A DNA stretch of 64,000 nt from Plesiomonas sp051652165 (GCF_051652165.1 NZ_JBOFTR010000004.1:62001-126000); one strand, 5' to 3'. Numbered from the stretch's first letter, positions 27,748 through 38,979 are shown. Translations and numbers: made by a program. Notes: a model not told the origin generated them from the letters alone.

Positions 27748-28833
27748 ATGCAACAGGTATTTAATTTCAGCGCAGGCCCCGCAATGTTACCGGCTGATGT
27801 GCTAAAACAAGCGCAGCAAGAGTTAATTAACTGGCATGATCTGGGTACCTCAGTGATGGAGATCAGCCATCGCAGTAAACAGTTTATGGCCGTTGCAAAT
27901 CAGGCGGAACAAGATCTGCGTGATCTGCTCGCTATTCCTGATAATTATAAAGTGTTGTTTTGTCAGGGTGGGGCGCGTGCACAATTTGCCGCCGTGCCAT
28001 TGAACCTACTGGGTGATGCTACGCACGCTGATTATGTTGATGGCGGCTACTGGGCGCACAGTGCCATCAAAGAAGCGAAAAAATATTGCATACCCAATGT
28101 GCTAGATATCACCGAGCGTCGTGATGGCTTGCGCGCGGTGAAACCGATGCGCGAGTGGTCACTGTCAGCTGATGCTGCATTTGTACATTATTGCCCAAAT
28201 GAAACTATTGATGGCTTGGAGATTAGTGAGCAGCCAGATTTTGGCGATAAAATCGTGGTAGCCGATATGTCATCAACCTTATTATCCCGCCCGATTGATG
28301 TGAGCCGCTATGGGGTCATTTATGCCGGAGCGCAGAAAAATATTGGCCCTTCCGGTTTAACGCTGGTGATTGTGCGTGATGATTTGCTTGATCGTGCTCA
28401 GAACATGCTGCCTTCTGTACTGGGTTATCGTGTACTGTTTGAGAATGACTCGATGTTCAATACGCCACCGACTTTTGCATGGTATTTGTCAGGGTTAGTC
28501 TTTAAGTGGCTGAAAGCACATGGCGGTATTGCGGCGATGGGGCAGCGCAATCAGGCGAAAGCCGAATTACTGTACGGCTACATTGATAGGTCTGATTTCT
28601 ACCAAAATGATGTGCATCCCGATAACCGCTCTTGGATGAACGTACCGTTTACACTGCCATCGGCCGAGTTGGATGCTCTGTTTTTGGCGGAGTCATTTGA
28701 GGCTGGTTTGCATGCACTAAAAGGCCATCGGATTGTCGGTGGTATGCGAGCGTCCATTTATAACGCGATGCCAATTGAAGGTGTTCAGGCGTTGGTTAAC
28801 TTTATGGATGACTTTGCCCACCGCAATGCATAA
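27748..28833 (+). CDS. serC: phosphoserine aminotransferase
   Basis: A PLP enzyme of 361 residues that makes phosphoserine for serine synthesis and 4-phosphohydroxythreonine for pyridoxal phosphate synthesis. The PLP lysine is K197 in [12 protein letters not shown]; the N-terminal [11 protein letters not shown] and HRSKQF motifs are typical. It precedes the hisC-aroA-cmk-rpsA series, but the convergent gnd gene separates them, so serC is not cotranscribed with aroA as in E. coli. A terminator lies between serC and gnd. Confidence 0.96.
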   Translation: MQQVFNFSAGPAMLPADVLKQAQQELINWHDLGTSVMEISHRSKQFMAVANQAEQDLRDLLAIPDNYKVLFCQGGARAQFAAVPLNLLGDATHADYVDGGYWAHSAIKEAKKYCIPNVLDITERRDGLRAVKPMREWSLSADAAFVHYCPNETIDGLEISEQPDFGDKIVVADMSSTLLSRPIDVSRYGVIYAGAQKNIGPSGLTLVIVRDDLLDRAQNMLPSVLGYRVLFENDSMFNTPPTFAWYLSGLVFKWLKAHGGIAAMGQRNQAKAELLYGYIDRSDFYQNDVHPDNRSWMNVPFTLPSAELDALFLAESFEAGLHALKGHRIVGGMRASIYNAMPIEGVQALVNFMDDFAHRNA

Positions 28834-28897
28834 TGGGTGTCATGCAAAGCGATAAAATCGCAAAGATAGAGACAAAATCTGAGTGGTAATAAAAGTA

Positions 28898-28925
28898 AAA
28901 AAGGCGCGGATAAAGCGCCTTTTTC
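28898..28925. terminator. bidirectional terminator between serC and gnd
   Basis: AAAAAGGCGC (28898-28907) and GCGCCTTTTT (28915-28924) form a 10-bp stem with a 7-base loop and T-rich ends on both strands. Confidence 0.9.
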
Positions 28926-28949
28926 GTTATGGATTATTCGGTTGTAATA

Positions 28950-30365
28950 TCAAGGCTTTTGCCAGTCAGTGGTGTGGTAAATACCTTCCCGATCTAGGCG
29001 CTGATAAGTATGCGCACCAAAATAATCCCGTTGGGCCTGAATCAGATTGGCCGGTAATACTGCACTGCGGTAGCTGTCGTAATAGGCAATGGCTGAAGAG
29101 AATGTTGGCACAGCAATACCGTGTAGAATTGCCTGTGCGGTAATATTACGCAGTGAAGCCTGATAGCGGTCGGCGGCTTGCTGGAAATAAGGCGCAATCA
29201 GTAGGTTATCGAGAACAGCACCCTGTTGGTAGGCTTCGGCAATTTTTTGCAAAAATTGGGCGCGGATAATACAGCCTGCACGAAAAATTTTGGCAATTTC
29301 GCCTAACGGTAAATTCCACTGGTATGTTTCAGAAGCCTGTTGTAACTGAGCAAACCCTTGTGCATATGAAATAATTTTACTTAAATACAGCCCTTGACGA
29401 ATTTGCTCAATTAAATCATTTGGATGGCCATTAAGCTGTTGATCAACAGGGCCAGAGAGTAAACGGCTGGCTTTAATACGTTGCTCTTTTAGTGCCGATA
29501 AATAACGGGCAAAAACTGATTCAGTGATCAGACTCAACGGTACACCAAGATCCAGCGCGCTCTGACTGGTCCATTTACCTGTACCTTTATTGCCTGCAGC
29601 ATCAAGGATGACATCCAGCAGATACTCACCGGTTAACGGGTCTTTTTTACGCAGAATATCGGCGGTGATCTCAATCAGATAACTGTTTAGTTCGCCCTGA
29701 TTCCACTCGTGGAAGATATCGGCCATCTGATCATTTGAGAGCTTTAACCCGTATTTCAGCAGTGCATAAGCCTCAGTGATCAGTTGCATATCACCGTACT
29801 CAATGCCGTTATGCACCATCTTCACATAGTGTCCAGCACCGCCGGTACCGATATAGGTAACGCAAGGCTCACCCTCATATTGTGCGGCAATCTTACCCAA
29901 TATAGGCGCAATATGCTGATAAGCCTCTTTATCCCCACTTGGCATAATAGAAGGCCCGCGCAGCGCACCCTCTTCACCGCCGGAAATACCGGTACCGATA
30001 AAGTTAATACCGTGTTCGGCAAGCATTGCCGCACGTCGCTCGGTATCAAGAAAATAGGTATTACCGCCGTCGACCACAATATCACCAATACTGAGTAACG
30101 GAATTAATGCCGTTAGCGTATCATCCGTGGGCTCACCCGCTTTTACCATCAGAATGATTTTGCGTGGAGCTTCAATATTAGCAACAAAATCTGCTAAGTG
30201 CTGATAAGGAGTTAAACTCGCCTCAGGATGTGAATCAATCACTTCCTGCGTACGTAAAAAAGATCGGTTAAATATCGCCACCGAGAACCCGCGGCTTGCC
30301 AAATTACGGGCAAGATTACTGCCCATGACTGCCATACCGATCACACCAACTTGTTGTTTATTCAT
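28950..30365 (-). CDS. gnd: 6-phosphogluconate dehydrogenase, decarboxylating
   Basis: Converts 6-phosphogluconate to ribulose 5-phosphate, CO2 and NADPH in the pentose phosphate pathway. The 471-residue protein has the nucleotide-binding start [16 protein letters not shown], the [20 protein letters not shown] substrate motif, and [20 protein letters not shown] with the catalytic lysine. ATG 30365 matches the E. coli start; the frame extends 14 codons further upstream without support. Its place between serC and hisC on the opposite strand is unusual; in E. coli gnd lies near the O-antigen cluster. Confidence 0.96.
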   Translation of the reverse strand: MNKQQVGVIGMAVMGSNLARNLASRGFSVAIFNRSFLRTQEVIDSHPEASLTPYQHLADFVANIEAPRKIILMVKAGEPTDDTLTALIPLLSIGDIVVDGGNTYFLDTERRAAMLAEHGINFIGTGISGGEEGALRGPSIMPSGDKEAYQHIAPILGKIAAQYEGEPCVTYIGTGGAGHYVKMVHNGIEYGDMQLITEAYALLKYGLKLSNDQMADIFHEWNQGELNSYLIEITADILRKKDPLTGEYLLDVILDAAGNKGTGKWTSQSALDLGVPLSLITESVFARYLSALKEQRIKASRLLSGPVDQQLNGHPNDLIEQIRQGLYLSKIISYAQGFAQLQQASETYQWNLPLGEIAKIFRAGCIIRAQFLQKIAEAYQQGAVLDNLLIAPYFQQAADRYQASLRNITAQAILHGIAVPTFSSAIAYYDSYRSAVLPANLIQAQRDYFGAHTYQRLDREGIYHTTDWQKP

Positions 30366-30582
30366 CTTATGCGTTGCCTTGTATTCAGTATAAAATTCGT
30401 TAAACAATCTTTATTTAATAATTTTATCAATAGCACAAAGAGATAGTCGTGACTATTTTCAATACGTGAGAAAATAAGACAAGATGGTTTTACCTATATT
30501 TATCATATGCATAAGCTATTAATATTCATTATAGGCTCAACGTGCCTTACTGAGTTTTTCACTGAGTATGTGATGGTTTTTG

Positions 30583-30588
30583 TATAAT
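30583..30588 (+). promoter_or_regulatory. -10 element of probable hisC promoter
   Basis: A perfect TATAAT directly preceded by TG, about 86 bases before the hisC ATG. No good -35 is seen. The rest of the roughly 300-bp gnd-hisC gap is AT-rich and otherwise featureless. Confidence 0.45.
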
Positions 30589-30673
30589 TGTACTCGCCAG
30601 AAAACCGATAACCCGATATAACGGAGTGAGTAACTTTTTACGGATAGCATCAGGGAAAAGGAGTAGAAACCTC

Positions 30674-31774
30674 ATGAGTTGTGACTTTACTGCATATGTA
30701 AATACCGGCATTCGCGGGTTATCGCCGTATCAGGCAGGTAAGCCGGTAGAGGAGCTAGAGCGTGAATTGGGGATCAGCAATATCGTTAAACTCGCCTCAA
30801 ATGAGAATCCGCTCGGATTAGCCCCGTCAGTACAGCAGGCACTCACACAGGCTCTGAGTGATTTGAGCCGTTATCCTGATGCCAACGGATTTTACCTAAA
30901 GCAGACACTGGCAGCCCATTTTGGTACGCAAGAAGCCCAGATCACACTGGGTAATGGCTCAAATGATCTGCTGGAAATGATTGCTCGGGTCTTTGTCAGT
31001 GAACAAGATGAAGTGATTTATGCCCAGCATGCCTTTATTGTATACCCGCTGGTGGTACAGGCACTCAATGCACATGCTGTTGTCGTACCTGCGCGCGAGT
31101 GGGGGCATGATCTCAGTGCGATGCTGGCAGCGATTACGGCAAAAACTAAACTGATTTTTATTGCCAACCCGAATAACCCGACCGGTACTTTTCTAGAAAC
31201 AGCTGAACTGGCTGACTTTTTACAGCAAGTACCTCCGCACGTCATGGTTGTGCTTGATGAGGCCTATACTGAATTTGTGCCACTGGCCCGCCGCTCACCC
31301 TCTATTGAGTGGGTAGAAAACTTCCCCAACCTGATTGTTTGCCGTACTTTCTCTAAAGCCTATGGTTTGGCGGGCTTACGCATAGGTTACGCTGTATCTC
31401 ATCCTGAGGTAGCCGGACTACTTAACCGCCTGCGCCAGCCGTTCAACTGTAGCAGCTTGGCATTACTGGCGGCCCAAACCGTACTGGCTGATGACGCTTA
31501 TCTGGCCGCCTCAGTTGAAAATAACCGTCAGGGCATGCAGCAGTTGATCACCTTTTGCCAGCAAAAGGGCATTGCCTATATCCCTTCATTAGGGAATTTT
31601 ATTACGCTGGATATGGGGCAGCCAGCCGCGCCTCTTTATGAGCAACTGTTGCAGCAAGGCGTTATTGTGCGCCCGATAGCCGGTTATGGCATGCCAAATC
31701 ATCTGCGTGTCAGTATCGGTTTACCGCATGAAAACCAGCGGTTTATTGATGCATTAACGCCGCTACTGGCCTGA
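30674..31774 (+). CDS. hisC: histidinol-phosphate/aromatic aminotransferase (HisC2-type)
   Basis: A 366-residue class I/II aminotransferase. The PLP lysine is K228 in CRTFSKAYGLAGLRIGYA; LASNENPLG, IANPNNPTG and VLDEAYTEF are HisC signatures. HisC-family enzymes beside aroA can act on imidazole acetol phosphate and on phenylpyruvate or hydroxyphenylpyruvate, so a role in aromatic amino acid synthesis is likely. I choose ATG 30674 (AAGGAG about 10 bases upstream) over the GTG at 30626. It sits 141 bp upstream of aroA, not in a his operon. Confidence 0.9.
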   Translation: MSCDFTAYVNTGIRGLSPYQAGKPVEELERELGISNIVKLASNENPLGLAPSVQQALTQALSDLSRYPDANGFYLKQTLAAHFGTQEAQITLGNGSNDLLEMIARVFVSEQDEVIYAQHAFIVYPLVVQALNAHAVVVPAREWGHDLSAMLAAITAKTKLIFIANPNNPTGTFLETAELADFLQQVPPHVMVVLDEAYTEFVPLARRSPSIEWVENFPNLIVCRTFSKAYGLAGLRIGYAVSHPEVAGLLNRLRQPFNCSSLALLAAQTVLADDAYLAASVENNRQGMQQLITFCQQKGIAYIPSLGNFITLDMGQPAAPLYEQLLQQGVIVRPIAGYGMPNHLRVSIGLPHENQRFIDALTPLLA

Positions 31775-31915
31775 ATACCCCCATGTTGATTGCAATATGG
31801 CGGCGCTTTTATTGTGGCATTGCAAACTAAAACCGCCAATAAGCCACACAATCGCGACATATAAAATAACCATAAATAACAGCAAATGTATGTGCAGGAG
31901 TACGAGAGTATCAGT

Positions 31916-33214
31916 ATGGATTCGTTAACCCTTAACCCAATACCACACGTCAGCGGCACCATTAATCTGCCCGGTTCCAAAAGTGTATCAAACCGCGCCC
32001 TGCTGTTGGCGGCGCTGGCAAAAGGCACAACCCGCCTGACCAACTTACTCGACAGTGATGATGTACGACACATGCTGAGTGCACTCACCGCACTGGGTGT
32101 GACTTATCACCTGTCTGATGATCGCACAACCTGTGATGTGCAGGGGATAGGCCATACTTTTGCACTACCAGCTAGCACTGATGCTTCGCCGTTAACGCTT
32201 TTTTTGGGTAATGCCGGTACCGCCATGCGGCCGTTAGCTGCCACACTGAGCCTTGGCGCGGGCAGTGTTATTCTTACCGGTGAACCGCGCATGAAAGAGC
32301 GCCCAATAGGGCATCTGGTTGATGCTTTGCGCCAGGCCGGAGCCGATATTCAATATCTTGAGCAAGAAAACTACCCACCGCTACTGATCCGCGGAAAAAG
32401 CCTTCAGGGTGGAAAAGTGACCATTGATGGCTCAGTGTCTAGCCAGTTTCTCACCGCCTTCTTGATGGCTGCCCCCCTGTTTAATGGCCATACCGAACTG
32501 CACATTCAAGGCGAACTGGTCTCAAAACCTTATATTGATATCACCCTGCATATCATGGCGGTATTTGGTGTACAGATAACACACGAAAACTATCAGGTTT
32601 TCCATATTCAAGGTCAGCAACAATACCTCTCGCCAGAGAATTATTTGGTGGAGGGCGATGCCTCTTCTGCTTCGTATTTTTTAGCGGCGGCAGCAATTAA
32701 AGGCGGAACGATTCGCGTTACCGGCATTGGCCGTAACAGCGTGCAAGGCGATGTGAAGTTTGCCGACGTACTGGAAAAAATGGGCGCTAAAATTCGCTGG
32801 GCAGATGACTATGTTGAGTGTCAGCGCGGTGAACTCAAAGGCATTGATTTGGATATGAACCATATCCCTGATGCCGCCATGACCATTGCCACTACAGCCC
32901 TGTTTGCGCAGGGGGAAACCTGTATCCGTAACGTATATAACTGGCGGGTTAAAGAGACCGACCGTTTAGCGGCAATGGCGACTGAGCTGCGCAAAGTTGG
33001 GGCCATTGTTGAAGAGGGGCATGACTATATCCGCATCGTACCGCCTGCGGTTTTGCAGCATGCCAACATTGAAACCTACAATGACCACCGTATGGCCATG
33101 TGTTTTTCACTCGTTGCATTGTCAGATACTCCGGTCACTATTCTTGATCCGGCATGTACCTCTAAAACATTTCCTGACTATTTTCAGCGTTTTCATACCC
33201 TAGCGCGGGAATAA
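31916..33214 (+). CDS. aroA: 3-phosphoshikimate 1-carboxyvinyltransferase (EPSP synthase)
   Basis: Transfers enolpyruvate from PEP to shikimate 3-phosphate in the shikimate pathway. The 432-residue protein begins [20 protein letters not shown] and has [16 protein letters not shown], the PEP-site motif [15 protein letters not shown] (glyphosate-sensitive class I type) and [16 protein letters not shown] sequence near residue 345. ATG 31916 matches the E. coli start; the frame opens 10 codons earlier. It belongs to the hisC-aroA-cmk-rpsA series. Confidence 0.96.
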   Translation: MDSLTLNPIPHVSGTINLPGSKSVSNRALLLAALAKGTTRLTNLLDSDDVRHMLSALTALGVTYHLSDDRTTCDVQGIGHTFALPASTDASPLTLFLGNAGTAMRPLAATLSLGAGSVILTGEPRMKERPIGHLVDALRQAGADIQYLEQENYPPLLIRGKSLQGGKVTIDGSVSSQFLTAFLMAAPLFNGHTELHIQGELVSKPYIDITLHIMAVFGVQITHENYQVFHIQGQQQYLSPENYLVEGDASSASYFLAAAAIKGGTIRVTGIGRNSVQGDVKFADVLEKMGAKIRWADDYVECQRGELKGIDLDMNHIPDAAMTIATTALFAQGETCIRNVYNWRVKETDRLAAMATELRKVGAIVEEGHDYIRIVPPAVLQHANIETYNDHRMAMCFSLVALSDTPVTILDPACTSKTFPDYFQRFHTLARE

Positions 33215-33631
33215 ACCATTTAGCGGGTGGATACTCTTCTTTTCATGCTTACCGCAGTCATCTAAACAGATGACTGCCGTTACCGCGATTTGCGCTTTCA
33301 TTACATATCTATATTTATACATGCACATATCGCTGTAATAAAATGAATGCTAATAAGCAACATGCTCATTTATAGCCTATTTATAATAAAAGCTGAGCGT
33401 AAGTGCAAAAAGCATACTGTTTACGGGATAGAAACGGGCTCAGTGTTATTTCCTCTAATCCATTTATGAATACTGGCGTTTAATTTCCTGCATCTTCTTC
33501 GGATAACCTCACTTTTCCAGTATAATCCCGCGCAACATAGCGCCCGGCAAAAAACGCCCCGCACACTGAGTGTGTCGGTACTCTTTTTGTCACTTATATG
33601 GCGTATTACGCGGAACTTAACGGAGGATGCC
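33215..33631. other. aroA-cmk intergenic region with hairpin
   Basis: About 420 bp. A perfect 10-bp hairpin GCAGTCATCT/AGATGACTGC (33254-33277, loop AAAC) lacks a T tract, so it is more likely an mRNA-stabilising element than a terminator. A perfect TATAAT at 33521-33526, 105 bases before cmk, is a possible cmk promoter -10; its best -35 (TTCGGA) is weak. Confidence 0.5.
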
Positions 33632-34336
33632 ATGTCAGATCACACGCAGTTCAATGCGAACTCTGTCAATCCCGTCATTACAGTTGATGGCCCAAGCGGT
33701 GCAGGTAAAGGCACATTGTGCAAAGCACTGGCTGAACAACTGGGTTGGCACTTACTTGACTCAGGCGCGATTTATCGCGTACTGGCCATGGCTGCATTGC
33801 ATCATCACATTGACATTGAATCAGAAGATGCCTTAGTGCCGCTGGCAGCACACCTAGATGTACAATTTAAGTCAGTTGACGGCCACGTTTGTGTGATTTT
33901 AGAAGGCGAAGATGTTTCGCATGATATCCGCACTGAAACTGTCGGCAATATTGCTTCGCGTGCCGCGGCATTTCCGCGTGTGCGTGAAGCCCTGCTGCGT
34001 CGTCAGCGCGCCTTTCGCACCGCTCCCGGCTTGATTGCTGATGGCCGCGACATGGGTACAGTTGTTTTCCCTGATGCACCGGTAAAGATCTTTTTAGATG
34101 CCAGCGCAGAAGAGCGAGCACAGCGTCGTATGTTGCAGTTGCAGGCGAAAGGGTTTGATGTTAACTTTGAGCGCCTCTTAGTCGAGATCCGTGAACGCGA
34201 TCACCGTGATCGTAATCGAGCGGTTGCACCGCTGATTGCTGCCGATGACGCACTGTTACTGGATTCGACTGAAATGCCAATAGAACAAGTAATTGAAACG
34301 GCAATGGAATATGTCAGGAAAACACTGAAGCGTTAA
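33632..34336 (+). CDS. cmk: cytidylate kinase
   Basis: Phosphorylates CMP and dCMP with ATP. The 234-residue protein has the P-loop GPSGAGKGT at residues 20-28 and the [13 protein letters not shown] motif. ATG 33632 has CGGAGG 5-6 bases upstream, so the upstream open extension from 33572 is not coding. The Cmk N-terminus here carries about 12 extra polar residues before the first strand. It is followed by rpsA, the conserved cmk-rpsA pairing. Confidence 0.96.
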   Translation: MSDHTQFNANSVNPVITVDGPSGAGKGTLCKALAEQLGWHLLDSGAIYRVLAMAALHHHIDIESEDALVPLAAHLDVQFKSVDGHVCVILEGEDVSHDIRTETVGNIASRAAAFPRVREALLRRQRAFRTAPGLIADGRDMGTVVFPDAPVKIFLDASAEERAQRRMLQLQAKGFDVNFERLLVEIRERDHRDRNRAVAPLIAADDALLLDSTEMPIEQVIETAMEYVRKTLKR

Positions 34337-34356
34337 GCCGGTGTTTGACGCATATT

Positions 34357-34385
34357 TTGCTGTTGTCTCGCTTTTTTGTTATATT
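34357..34385 (+). promoter_or_regulatory. probable rpsA promoter
   Basis: TTGCTG (34357-34362) and TATATT (34380-34385) with a 17-base spacer, giving a leader of about 100 bases. The rpsA start lacks a strong Shine-Dalgarno (only GAAG), as in E. coli where S1 controls its own translation through leader structure. Confidence 0.6.
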
Positions 34386-34493
34386 GGCATGTTCTATCAG
34401 CGGACTGCATGGATGCGGCGAGCTATTTTAAAGCAACCCCATTTAGCAGGACGTTAAATGGTAGTTATCTTTCATTAGTGAAGATTAATAAAC

Positions 34494-36167
34494 ATGACTG
34501 AATCTTTTGCTCAACTCTTTGAAGAGTCCCTAAAAGAACTGGAAACCCGTCCAGGTTCTATCGTTCGTGGTACTGTTATCGCTATTCAGAACGGTATCGT
34601 TCTGGTTGATGCTGGCCTGAAGTCCGAGTCTGCAATCCCAGCTGAACAGTTCAAGAACGCACAGGGTGAGCTGGAAATCAACGTCGGTGACGAAGTTGAC
34701 GTAGCACTGGACGCAGTAGAAGATGGCTTCGGTGAAACTCTGCTGTCTCGTGAAAAAGCGAAGCGTCACGAAGCTTGGCTGATGCTGGAAAAAGCATACG
34801 AAGAAGCTGCAACCGTTATCGGTGTGATTAACGGCAAGGTAAAAGGTGGTTTCACTGTAGAACTGAACGGTATCCGTGCGTTCCTGCCAGGTTCACTGGT
34901 AGACGTTCGTCCAGTTCGTGACACTACTCACCTGGAATACAAAGAGCTTGAGTTCAAAGTAATCAAGCTGGATCAAAAGCGTAACAACGTTGTTGTTTCT
35001 CGTCGTGCAGTTATCGAGTCTGAGAACAGCCAAGAGCGTGATCAGCTGCTAGAAAACCTGCAAGAAGGCATGGAAGTTAAGGGTATCGTTAAGAACCTGA
35101 CTGACTACGGTGCATTCGTTGACTTGGGCGGCGTTGATGGCCTGCTGCACATCACTGATATGGCATGGAAGCGCGTTAAGCATCCAAGCGAAATCGTGAA
35201 CGTTGGCGACGAAATCACTGTTAAAGTGCTGAAGTTTGACCGTGAGCGTACCCGTGTTTCTCTGGGTCTGAAGCAACTGGGTGAAGATCCATGGGTTGCT
35301 ATCGCTAAGCGTTACCCAGAAAGCACTCGTCTGACTGGCCGTGTAACTAACCTGACTGATTACGGCTGCTTCGTAGAGATCGAAGAAGGCGTTGAAGGTC
35401 TGGTACACGTTTCAGAAATGGATTGGACCAACAAAAACATCCACCCATCTAAAGTTGTTAACGTGGGTGATGTTGTTGAAGTTATGGTTCTTGACATCGA
35501 CGAAGAGCGTCGTCGTATCTCCCTGGGTCTGAAGCAGTGCAAATCTAACCCATGGCAGCTGTTCGCAGAAACCCACGCTAAGGGTGACCGCGTAGAAGGC
35601 AAGATCAAGTCAATCACTGACTTCGGTATCTTCATTGGTCTGGACGGCGGCATCGACGGTCTGGTTCACCTGTCTGACATCTCCTGGAACGTTGCAGGCG
35701 AAGAAGCAGTACGTGAATTCAAGAAAGGCGACGAAATCGCAGCAGTAGTTCTGCAAGTTGATGCAGAGCGTGAGCGTATCTCTCTGGGCGTTAAGCAACT
35801 GGAAGAAGATCCGTTCAACAACTTCATGTCTGTTTACAAGAAAGGTGCTATTGTTACTGGTAAAGTAACCGCAGTTGATGCGAAAGGCGCTACTGTTGAG
35901 CTGACTGACGGCGTTGAAGGCTACCTGCGTGCTTCTGAAGCATCTCGTGACCGTATCGAAGACGCGACTTTAGTTCTGAGCGTTGGCGATGAAGTTGAAG
36001 CGAAGTTCACCGGTGTTGACCGTAAGAACCGTGTTGTAAACTTGTCTGTTCGCGCGAAAGACCAAGCTGAAGAAACCGAAGCAATGGCAACACTGAACAA
36101 CAAGCAAGATGAAGCTGCGTTTGGTAATGCAATGGCTGAAGCATTCAAAGCTGCTAAAGGCGAATAA
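34494..36167 (+). CDS. rpsA: 30S ribosomal protein S1
   Basis: S1 binds mRNA and helps 30S subunits unfold structured or weakly SD-led messages. The 557-residue length equals that of E. coli S1. Six S1-type OB repeats are visible; the middle ones read [37 protein letters not shown] and [19 protein letters not shown] at successive positions. Codon use is visibly more biased (GGT, CGT, AAC, GAA) than in neighbours, as expected for a highly expressed gene. Confidence 0.98.
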   Translation: MTESFAQLFEESLKELETRPGSIVRGTVIAIQNGIVLVDAGLKSESAIPAEQFKNAQGELEINVGDEVDVALDAVEDGFGETLLSREKAKRHEAWLMLEKAYEEAATVIGVINGKVKGGFTVELNGIRAFLPGSLVDVRPVRDTTHLEYKELEFKVIKLDQKRNNVVVSRRAVIESENSQERDQLLENLQEGMEVKGIVKNLTDYGAFVDLGGVDGLLHITDMAWKRVKHPSEIVNVGDEITVKVLKFDRERTRVSLGLKQLGEDPWVAIAKRYPESTRLTGRVTNLTDYGCFVEIEEGVEGLVHVSEMDWTNKNIHPSKVVNVGDVVEVMVLDIDEERRRISLGLKQCKSNPWQLFAETHAKGDRVEGKIKSITDFGIFIGLDGGIDGLVHLSDISWNVAGEEAVREFKKGDEIAAVVLQVDAERERISLGVKQLEEDPFNNFMSVYKKGAIVTGKVTAVDAKGATVELTDGVEGYLRASEASRDRIEDATLVLSVGDEVEAKFTGVDRKNRVVNLSVRAKDQAEETEAMATLNNKQDEAAFGNAMAEAFKAAKGE

Positions 36168-36234
36168 TTAACCGATTTAGGAAGTAGATTACTGCTTCCT
36201 GATGGTAAAGCGAATAAGCCACCTCGGAGGGCCT

Positions 36235-36519
36235 ATGACCAAGTCTGAATTAATTGAAAGGCTTACGACTCAGCAATCACATCTGTCTGCGAAAGTAGTC
36301 GAAGATGCGATAAAAGAGATGTTAGATCATATGGGGGATACACTCGCTAATGGTGAGCGTATTGAGATCCGTGGGTTTGGTAGTTTCTCGCTGCACTATC
36401 GTGCGCCACGGGTTGGTCGTAATCCTAAAACCGGTGATAAAGTTGAGTTAGAAGGTAAACACGTTCCTCACTTTAAACCGGGTAAAGAGTTACGTGAGCG
36501 AGTTAATATATCTGCCTAA
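36235..36519 (+). CDS. ihfB: integration host factor subunit beta
   Basis: IHF-beta forms a heterodimer with IHF-alpha that bends DNA sharply at specific sites, with roles in recombination, replication and sigma-54 promoter architecture. The 94-residue protein begins [10 protein letters not shown] and has the DNA-binding arm motif [20 protein letters not shown] 36235 follows GGAGGG. The open extension to 36202 is not coding. It lies just after rpsA, as in E. coli. Confidence 0.97.
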   Translation: MTKSELIERLTTQQSHLSAKVVEDAIKEMLDHMGDTLANGERIEIRGFGSFSLHYRAPRVGRNPKTGDKVELEGKHVPHFKPGKELRERVNISA

Positions 36520-36546
36520 GTCATGGCGTATGACGGATTAATTTGA

Positions 36547-36576
36547 AACGGCATCCTTCGGGATGCCGTTTTCTTT
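36547..36576 (+). terminator. terminator after ihfB
   Basis: A perfect 10-bp stem (AACGGCATCC and GGATGCCGTT) closed by a TTCG tetraloop, followed by TTCTTTT. Confidence 0.92.
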
Positions 36577-36684
36577 TGTAGATTGTATGCATTTTTGAGA
36601 TCATAGGCGATATTGCATTGTGGCTGTGATACCCTGTTTTTAGGCGTATTTACATAAATTTGTGATAGTACAGAGGATATTGAT

Positions 36685-36981
36685 GTGAAGTATCTACTTG
36701 GTTTTTTAATTGCACTTGCACTCTTTATTATTGGCGTAACGTTCGGTGCGCAAAATGAAACTGTAGTAACATTTAATTATTTACTGGCACAAGGTGAGTT
36801 TCGTCTCTCTTCTTTGTTAGCCATGCTGTTTGGTACAGGTTTTGTTTTGGGTTGGGTGATTTGCGGTTTATTTTATCTACGTGTACGTTTTAGTCTAAGC
36901 CGTGCACATCGTCAAATTAAACGTCAGCAAGAACAACTGGATCAACATGCTGCTGCAACCCCAGTGGTTGAGCAAGAATAA
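36685..36981 (+). CDS. lapA: lipopolysaccharide assembly protein LapA
   Basis: A 98-residue inner-membrane protein with two hydrophobic segments (about residues 1-22 and 40-63) and a charged cytoplasmic helix (RVRFSLSRAHRQIKRQQEQ). It is DUF1049/YciS and works with LapB in controlling LPS synthesis. Translation begins at GTG with GAGG upstream. It is 13 bp before lapB and clearly cotranscribed. Confidence 0.93.
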   Translation: MKYLLGFLIALALFIIGVTFGAQNETVVTFNYLLAQGEFRLSSLLAMLFGTGFVLGWVICGLFYLRVRFSLSRAHRQIKRQQEQLDQHAAATPVVEQE

Positions 36982-36994
36982 GGAAACCAATGCA

Positions 36995-38164
36995 ATGCTT
37001 GAGCTGTTGTTTCTGTTGCTACCAATAGCCGCTGCCTATGGCTGGTATATGGGGCGCAGGAGTGCTCGGCAAGATGAACAACAGGAAGTTAACCGTCTTT
37101 CGCGCGAGTATGTTACTGGCGTTAACTTCCTGCTTTCTAATCAGCAAGAAAAAGCGGTAGATCTGTTTCTTGATATGCTCAAAGAAGACAGTGAAACGGT
37201 TGAAGCACACCTGACATTAGGCAACTTATTTCGCTCTCGAGGTGAAGTTGACCGTGCTATTCGTATTCATCAGGCTCTAGTTGAAAATGCATCATTAACT
37301 TTCGATCAGCGTCTGTTAGCCATTCAGCAATTAGGTAAAGACTATCTTGCGGCTGGTTTTTATGACCGTGCAGAAGATATGTTTACACAGCTTATTGATG
37401 AGCCTGATTTTCGTGAATCGGCATTACAGCAACTTTTGACCATCTATCAAACAACCCGTGAGTGGGCTAAAGCGATAGAAGTCGCAGAGAAGTTGATAAA
37501 GCTAGGGAAAACCACATTGAATGTGGATATTGCCCATTTTCATTGTGAGCTGGCTTTACAACTTATGGCTGAAAATTTGCCAGAGAAAGCAGGTGCTCAT
37601 TTAAAGAAAGCCGCACAATCAGATCGTCTCTGTGCCAGAGTTTCTTTGATGCAGGGGCGTTTACTCATGGCATCGGGTGAGTATACGAAAGCGGCAAATG
37701 AACTTGAACGTGTTTTAGTACAAGATGTTGATTTTATTCCTGAAGTGTTGCCAATGCTCAATGAATGTTATCAATCAGCACAACAACCTGACAATATGCG
37801 ACTTTTTTTAGAGCGTTGCTGTGATGCCAATGCAGGAGCAATGGCTACGTTGATGCTTGCTGATATGTTAGAGCAGAGTGAAGGTATTGAGGTTGCACAA
37901 AATTATATTAATAAAGCGTTGCAGCGTCATCCAACAATGCGTTTGTTTCATCGTTTGATGCAATACCATCTTGCTGAAGCAGAAGAGGGGCGAGCTAAAG
38001 AGAGCTTATCTTCATTACAGCATATGGTAGCTGAACAAATTAGTACGAAGCCGCGTTATCGTTGTCAAAAATGTGGTTTTACATCGCATGCATTATATTG
38101 GCAGTGCCCATCGTGTCGTAGTTGGGCAACGGTGAAATCTATTCGTGGGTTAGATGGTGAGTAA
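36995..38164 (+). CDS. lapB: lipopolysaccharide assembly protein LapB
   Basis: LapB (YciM) directs FtsH to degrade LpxC and so limits LPS synthesis. The 389-residue protein (same length as E. coli) has one N-terminal membrane anchor (LLFLLLPIAAAYGWYMG), tandem TPR repeats through the middle, and a C-terminal rubredoxin-like metal knuckle with CQKCGF and CPSCRSW. The frame opens earlier (36902, inside lapA), but ATG 36995 matches the known N-terminus and lies after AAGGAA. Confidence 0.96.
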   Translation: MLELLFLLLPIAAAYGWYMGRRSARQDEQQEVNRLSREYVTGVNFLLSNQQEKAVDLFLDMLKEDSETVEAHLTLGNLFRSRGEVDRAIRIHQALVENASLTFDQRLLAIQQLGKDYLAAGFYDRAEDMFTQLIDEPDFRESALQQLLTIYQTTREWAKAIEVAEKLIKLGKTTLNVDIAHFHCELALQLMAENLPEKAGAHLKKAAQSDRLCARVSLMQGRLLMASGEYTKAANELERVLVQDVDFIPEVLPMLNECYQSAQQPDNMRLFLERCCDANAGAMATLMLADMLEQSEGIEVAQNYINKALQRHPTMRLFHRLMQYHLAEAEEGRAKESLSSLQHMVAEQISTKPRYRCQKCGFTSHALYWQCPSCRSWATVKSIRGLDGE

Positions 38165-38176
38165 AATAATAAAATA

Positions 38177-38208
38177 AAACAGCAGCCGTAATGAACTGCT
38201 GTTTTTTT
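38177..38208 (+). terminator. terminator after lapB
   Basis: AAACAGCAG (38177-38185) and CTGCTGTTT (38196-38204) with a 10-base loop, then a T tract. Confidence 0.85.
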
Positions 38209-38271
38209 ATACTCAGTATGTTGTTGAGTAATATGGGTGTGTTCAATAAGCGTGTTAAATGAGGATAAGTA

Positions 38272-38979
38272 ATGCAAGCGGGTCTATCTCAAAATAAAAT
38301 TATTGTGGCATTAGATTATGCTGATCAGTCTGCTGCATTGGCATTTGTGGATCATATTGATCCTGCGTGTTGTCGTTTAAAAGTGGGCAAAGAGATGTTC
38401 ACGCTATTTGGCCCTGAGTTTGTACGGGCACTGCATCAGCGCGGATTTGAGGTCTTTCTTGACCTGAAGTTTCACGATATTCCGAATACCTGCGCCCGTG
38501 CTGTTGCTGCCGCCGCAGAGTTGGGCGTGTGGATGGTGAATGTGCATGCTAGCGGTGGTGAGCGAATGATGCGTGCTGCCCGTGATATTTTACTGCCATA
38601 CGGGAAAGATGCTCCGTTACTGATTGGGGTCACGGTACTGACTAGCATGGAAGATAGTGATCTGGCAGGTATTGGTATTGAGGTTTCACCGCATGAGCAG
38701 GTTGAGCGTTTGGCGTTATTGGCTCAGCGCAGCGGGCTTGATGGTGTAGTGTGCTCGGCACAAGAGGCTAGTAGGCTAAAACAGCGTTGTGGTGCTGATT
38801 TTATGCTGGTAACACCGGGTATTCGTCCTGAAGGGGCTGATGCTGGCGATCAGCGCCGGATTATGACACCTAAACAGGCCGTGTTGGCAGGTGTTGATTA
38901 TATGGTTATTGGCCGACCAATTACACAATCGATTGACCCTGCTCAGACACTACAGACGATCTATCAATCTCTGGCATAA
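38272..38979 (+). CDS. pyrF: orotidine 5'-phosphate decarboxylase
   Basis: The last step of UMP synthesis, decarboxylating OMP. The 235-residue TIM-barrel protein has the catalytic Asp/Lys array in [13 protein letters not shown] (D64, K66, D69) and the phosphate-binding [12 protein letters not shown] near the C-terminus. GAGGATAAGTA precedes the ATG. It follows lapB and precedes yciH, as in E. coli. Confidence 0.97.
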   Translation: MQAGLSQNKIIVALDYADQSAALAFVDHIDPACCRLKVGKEMFTLFGPEFVRALHQRGFEVFLDLKFHDIPNTCARAVAAAAELGVWMVNVHASGGERMMRAARDILLPYGKDAPLLIGVTVLTSMEDSDLAGIGIEVSPHEQVERLALLAQRSGLDGVVCSAQEASRLKQRCGADFMLVTPGIRPEGADAGDQRRIMTPKQAVLAGVDYMVIGRPITQSIDPAQTLQTIYQSLA

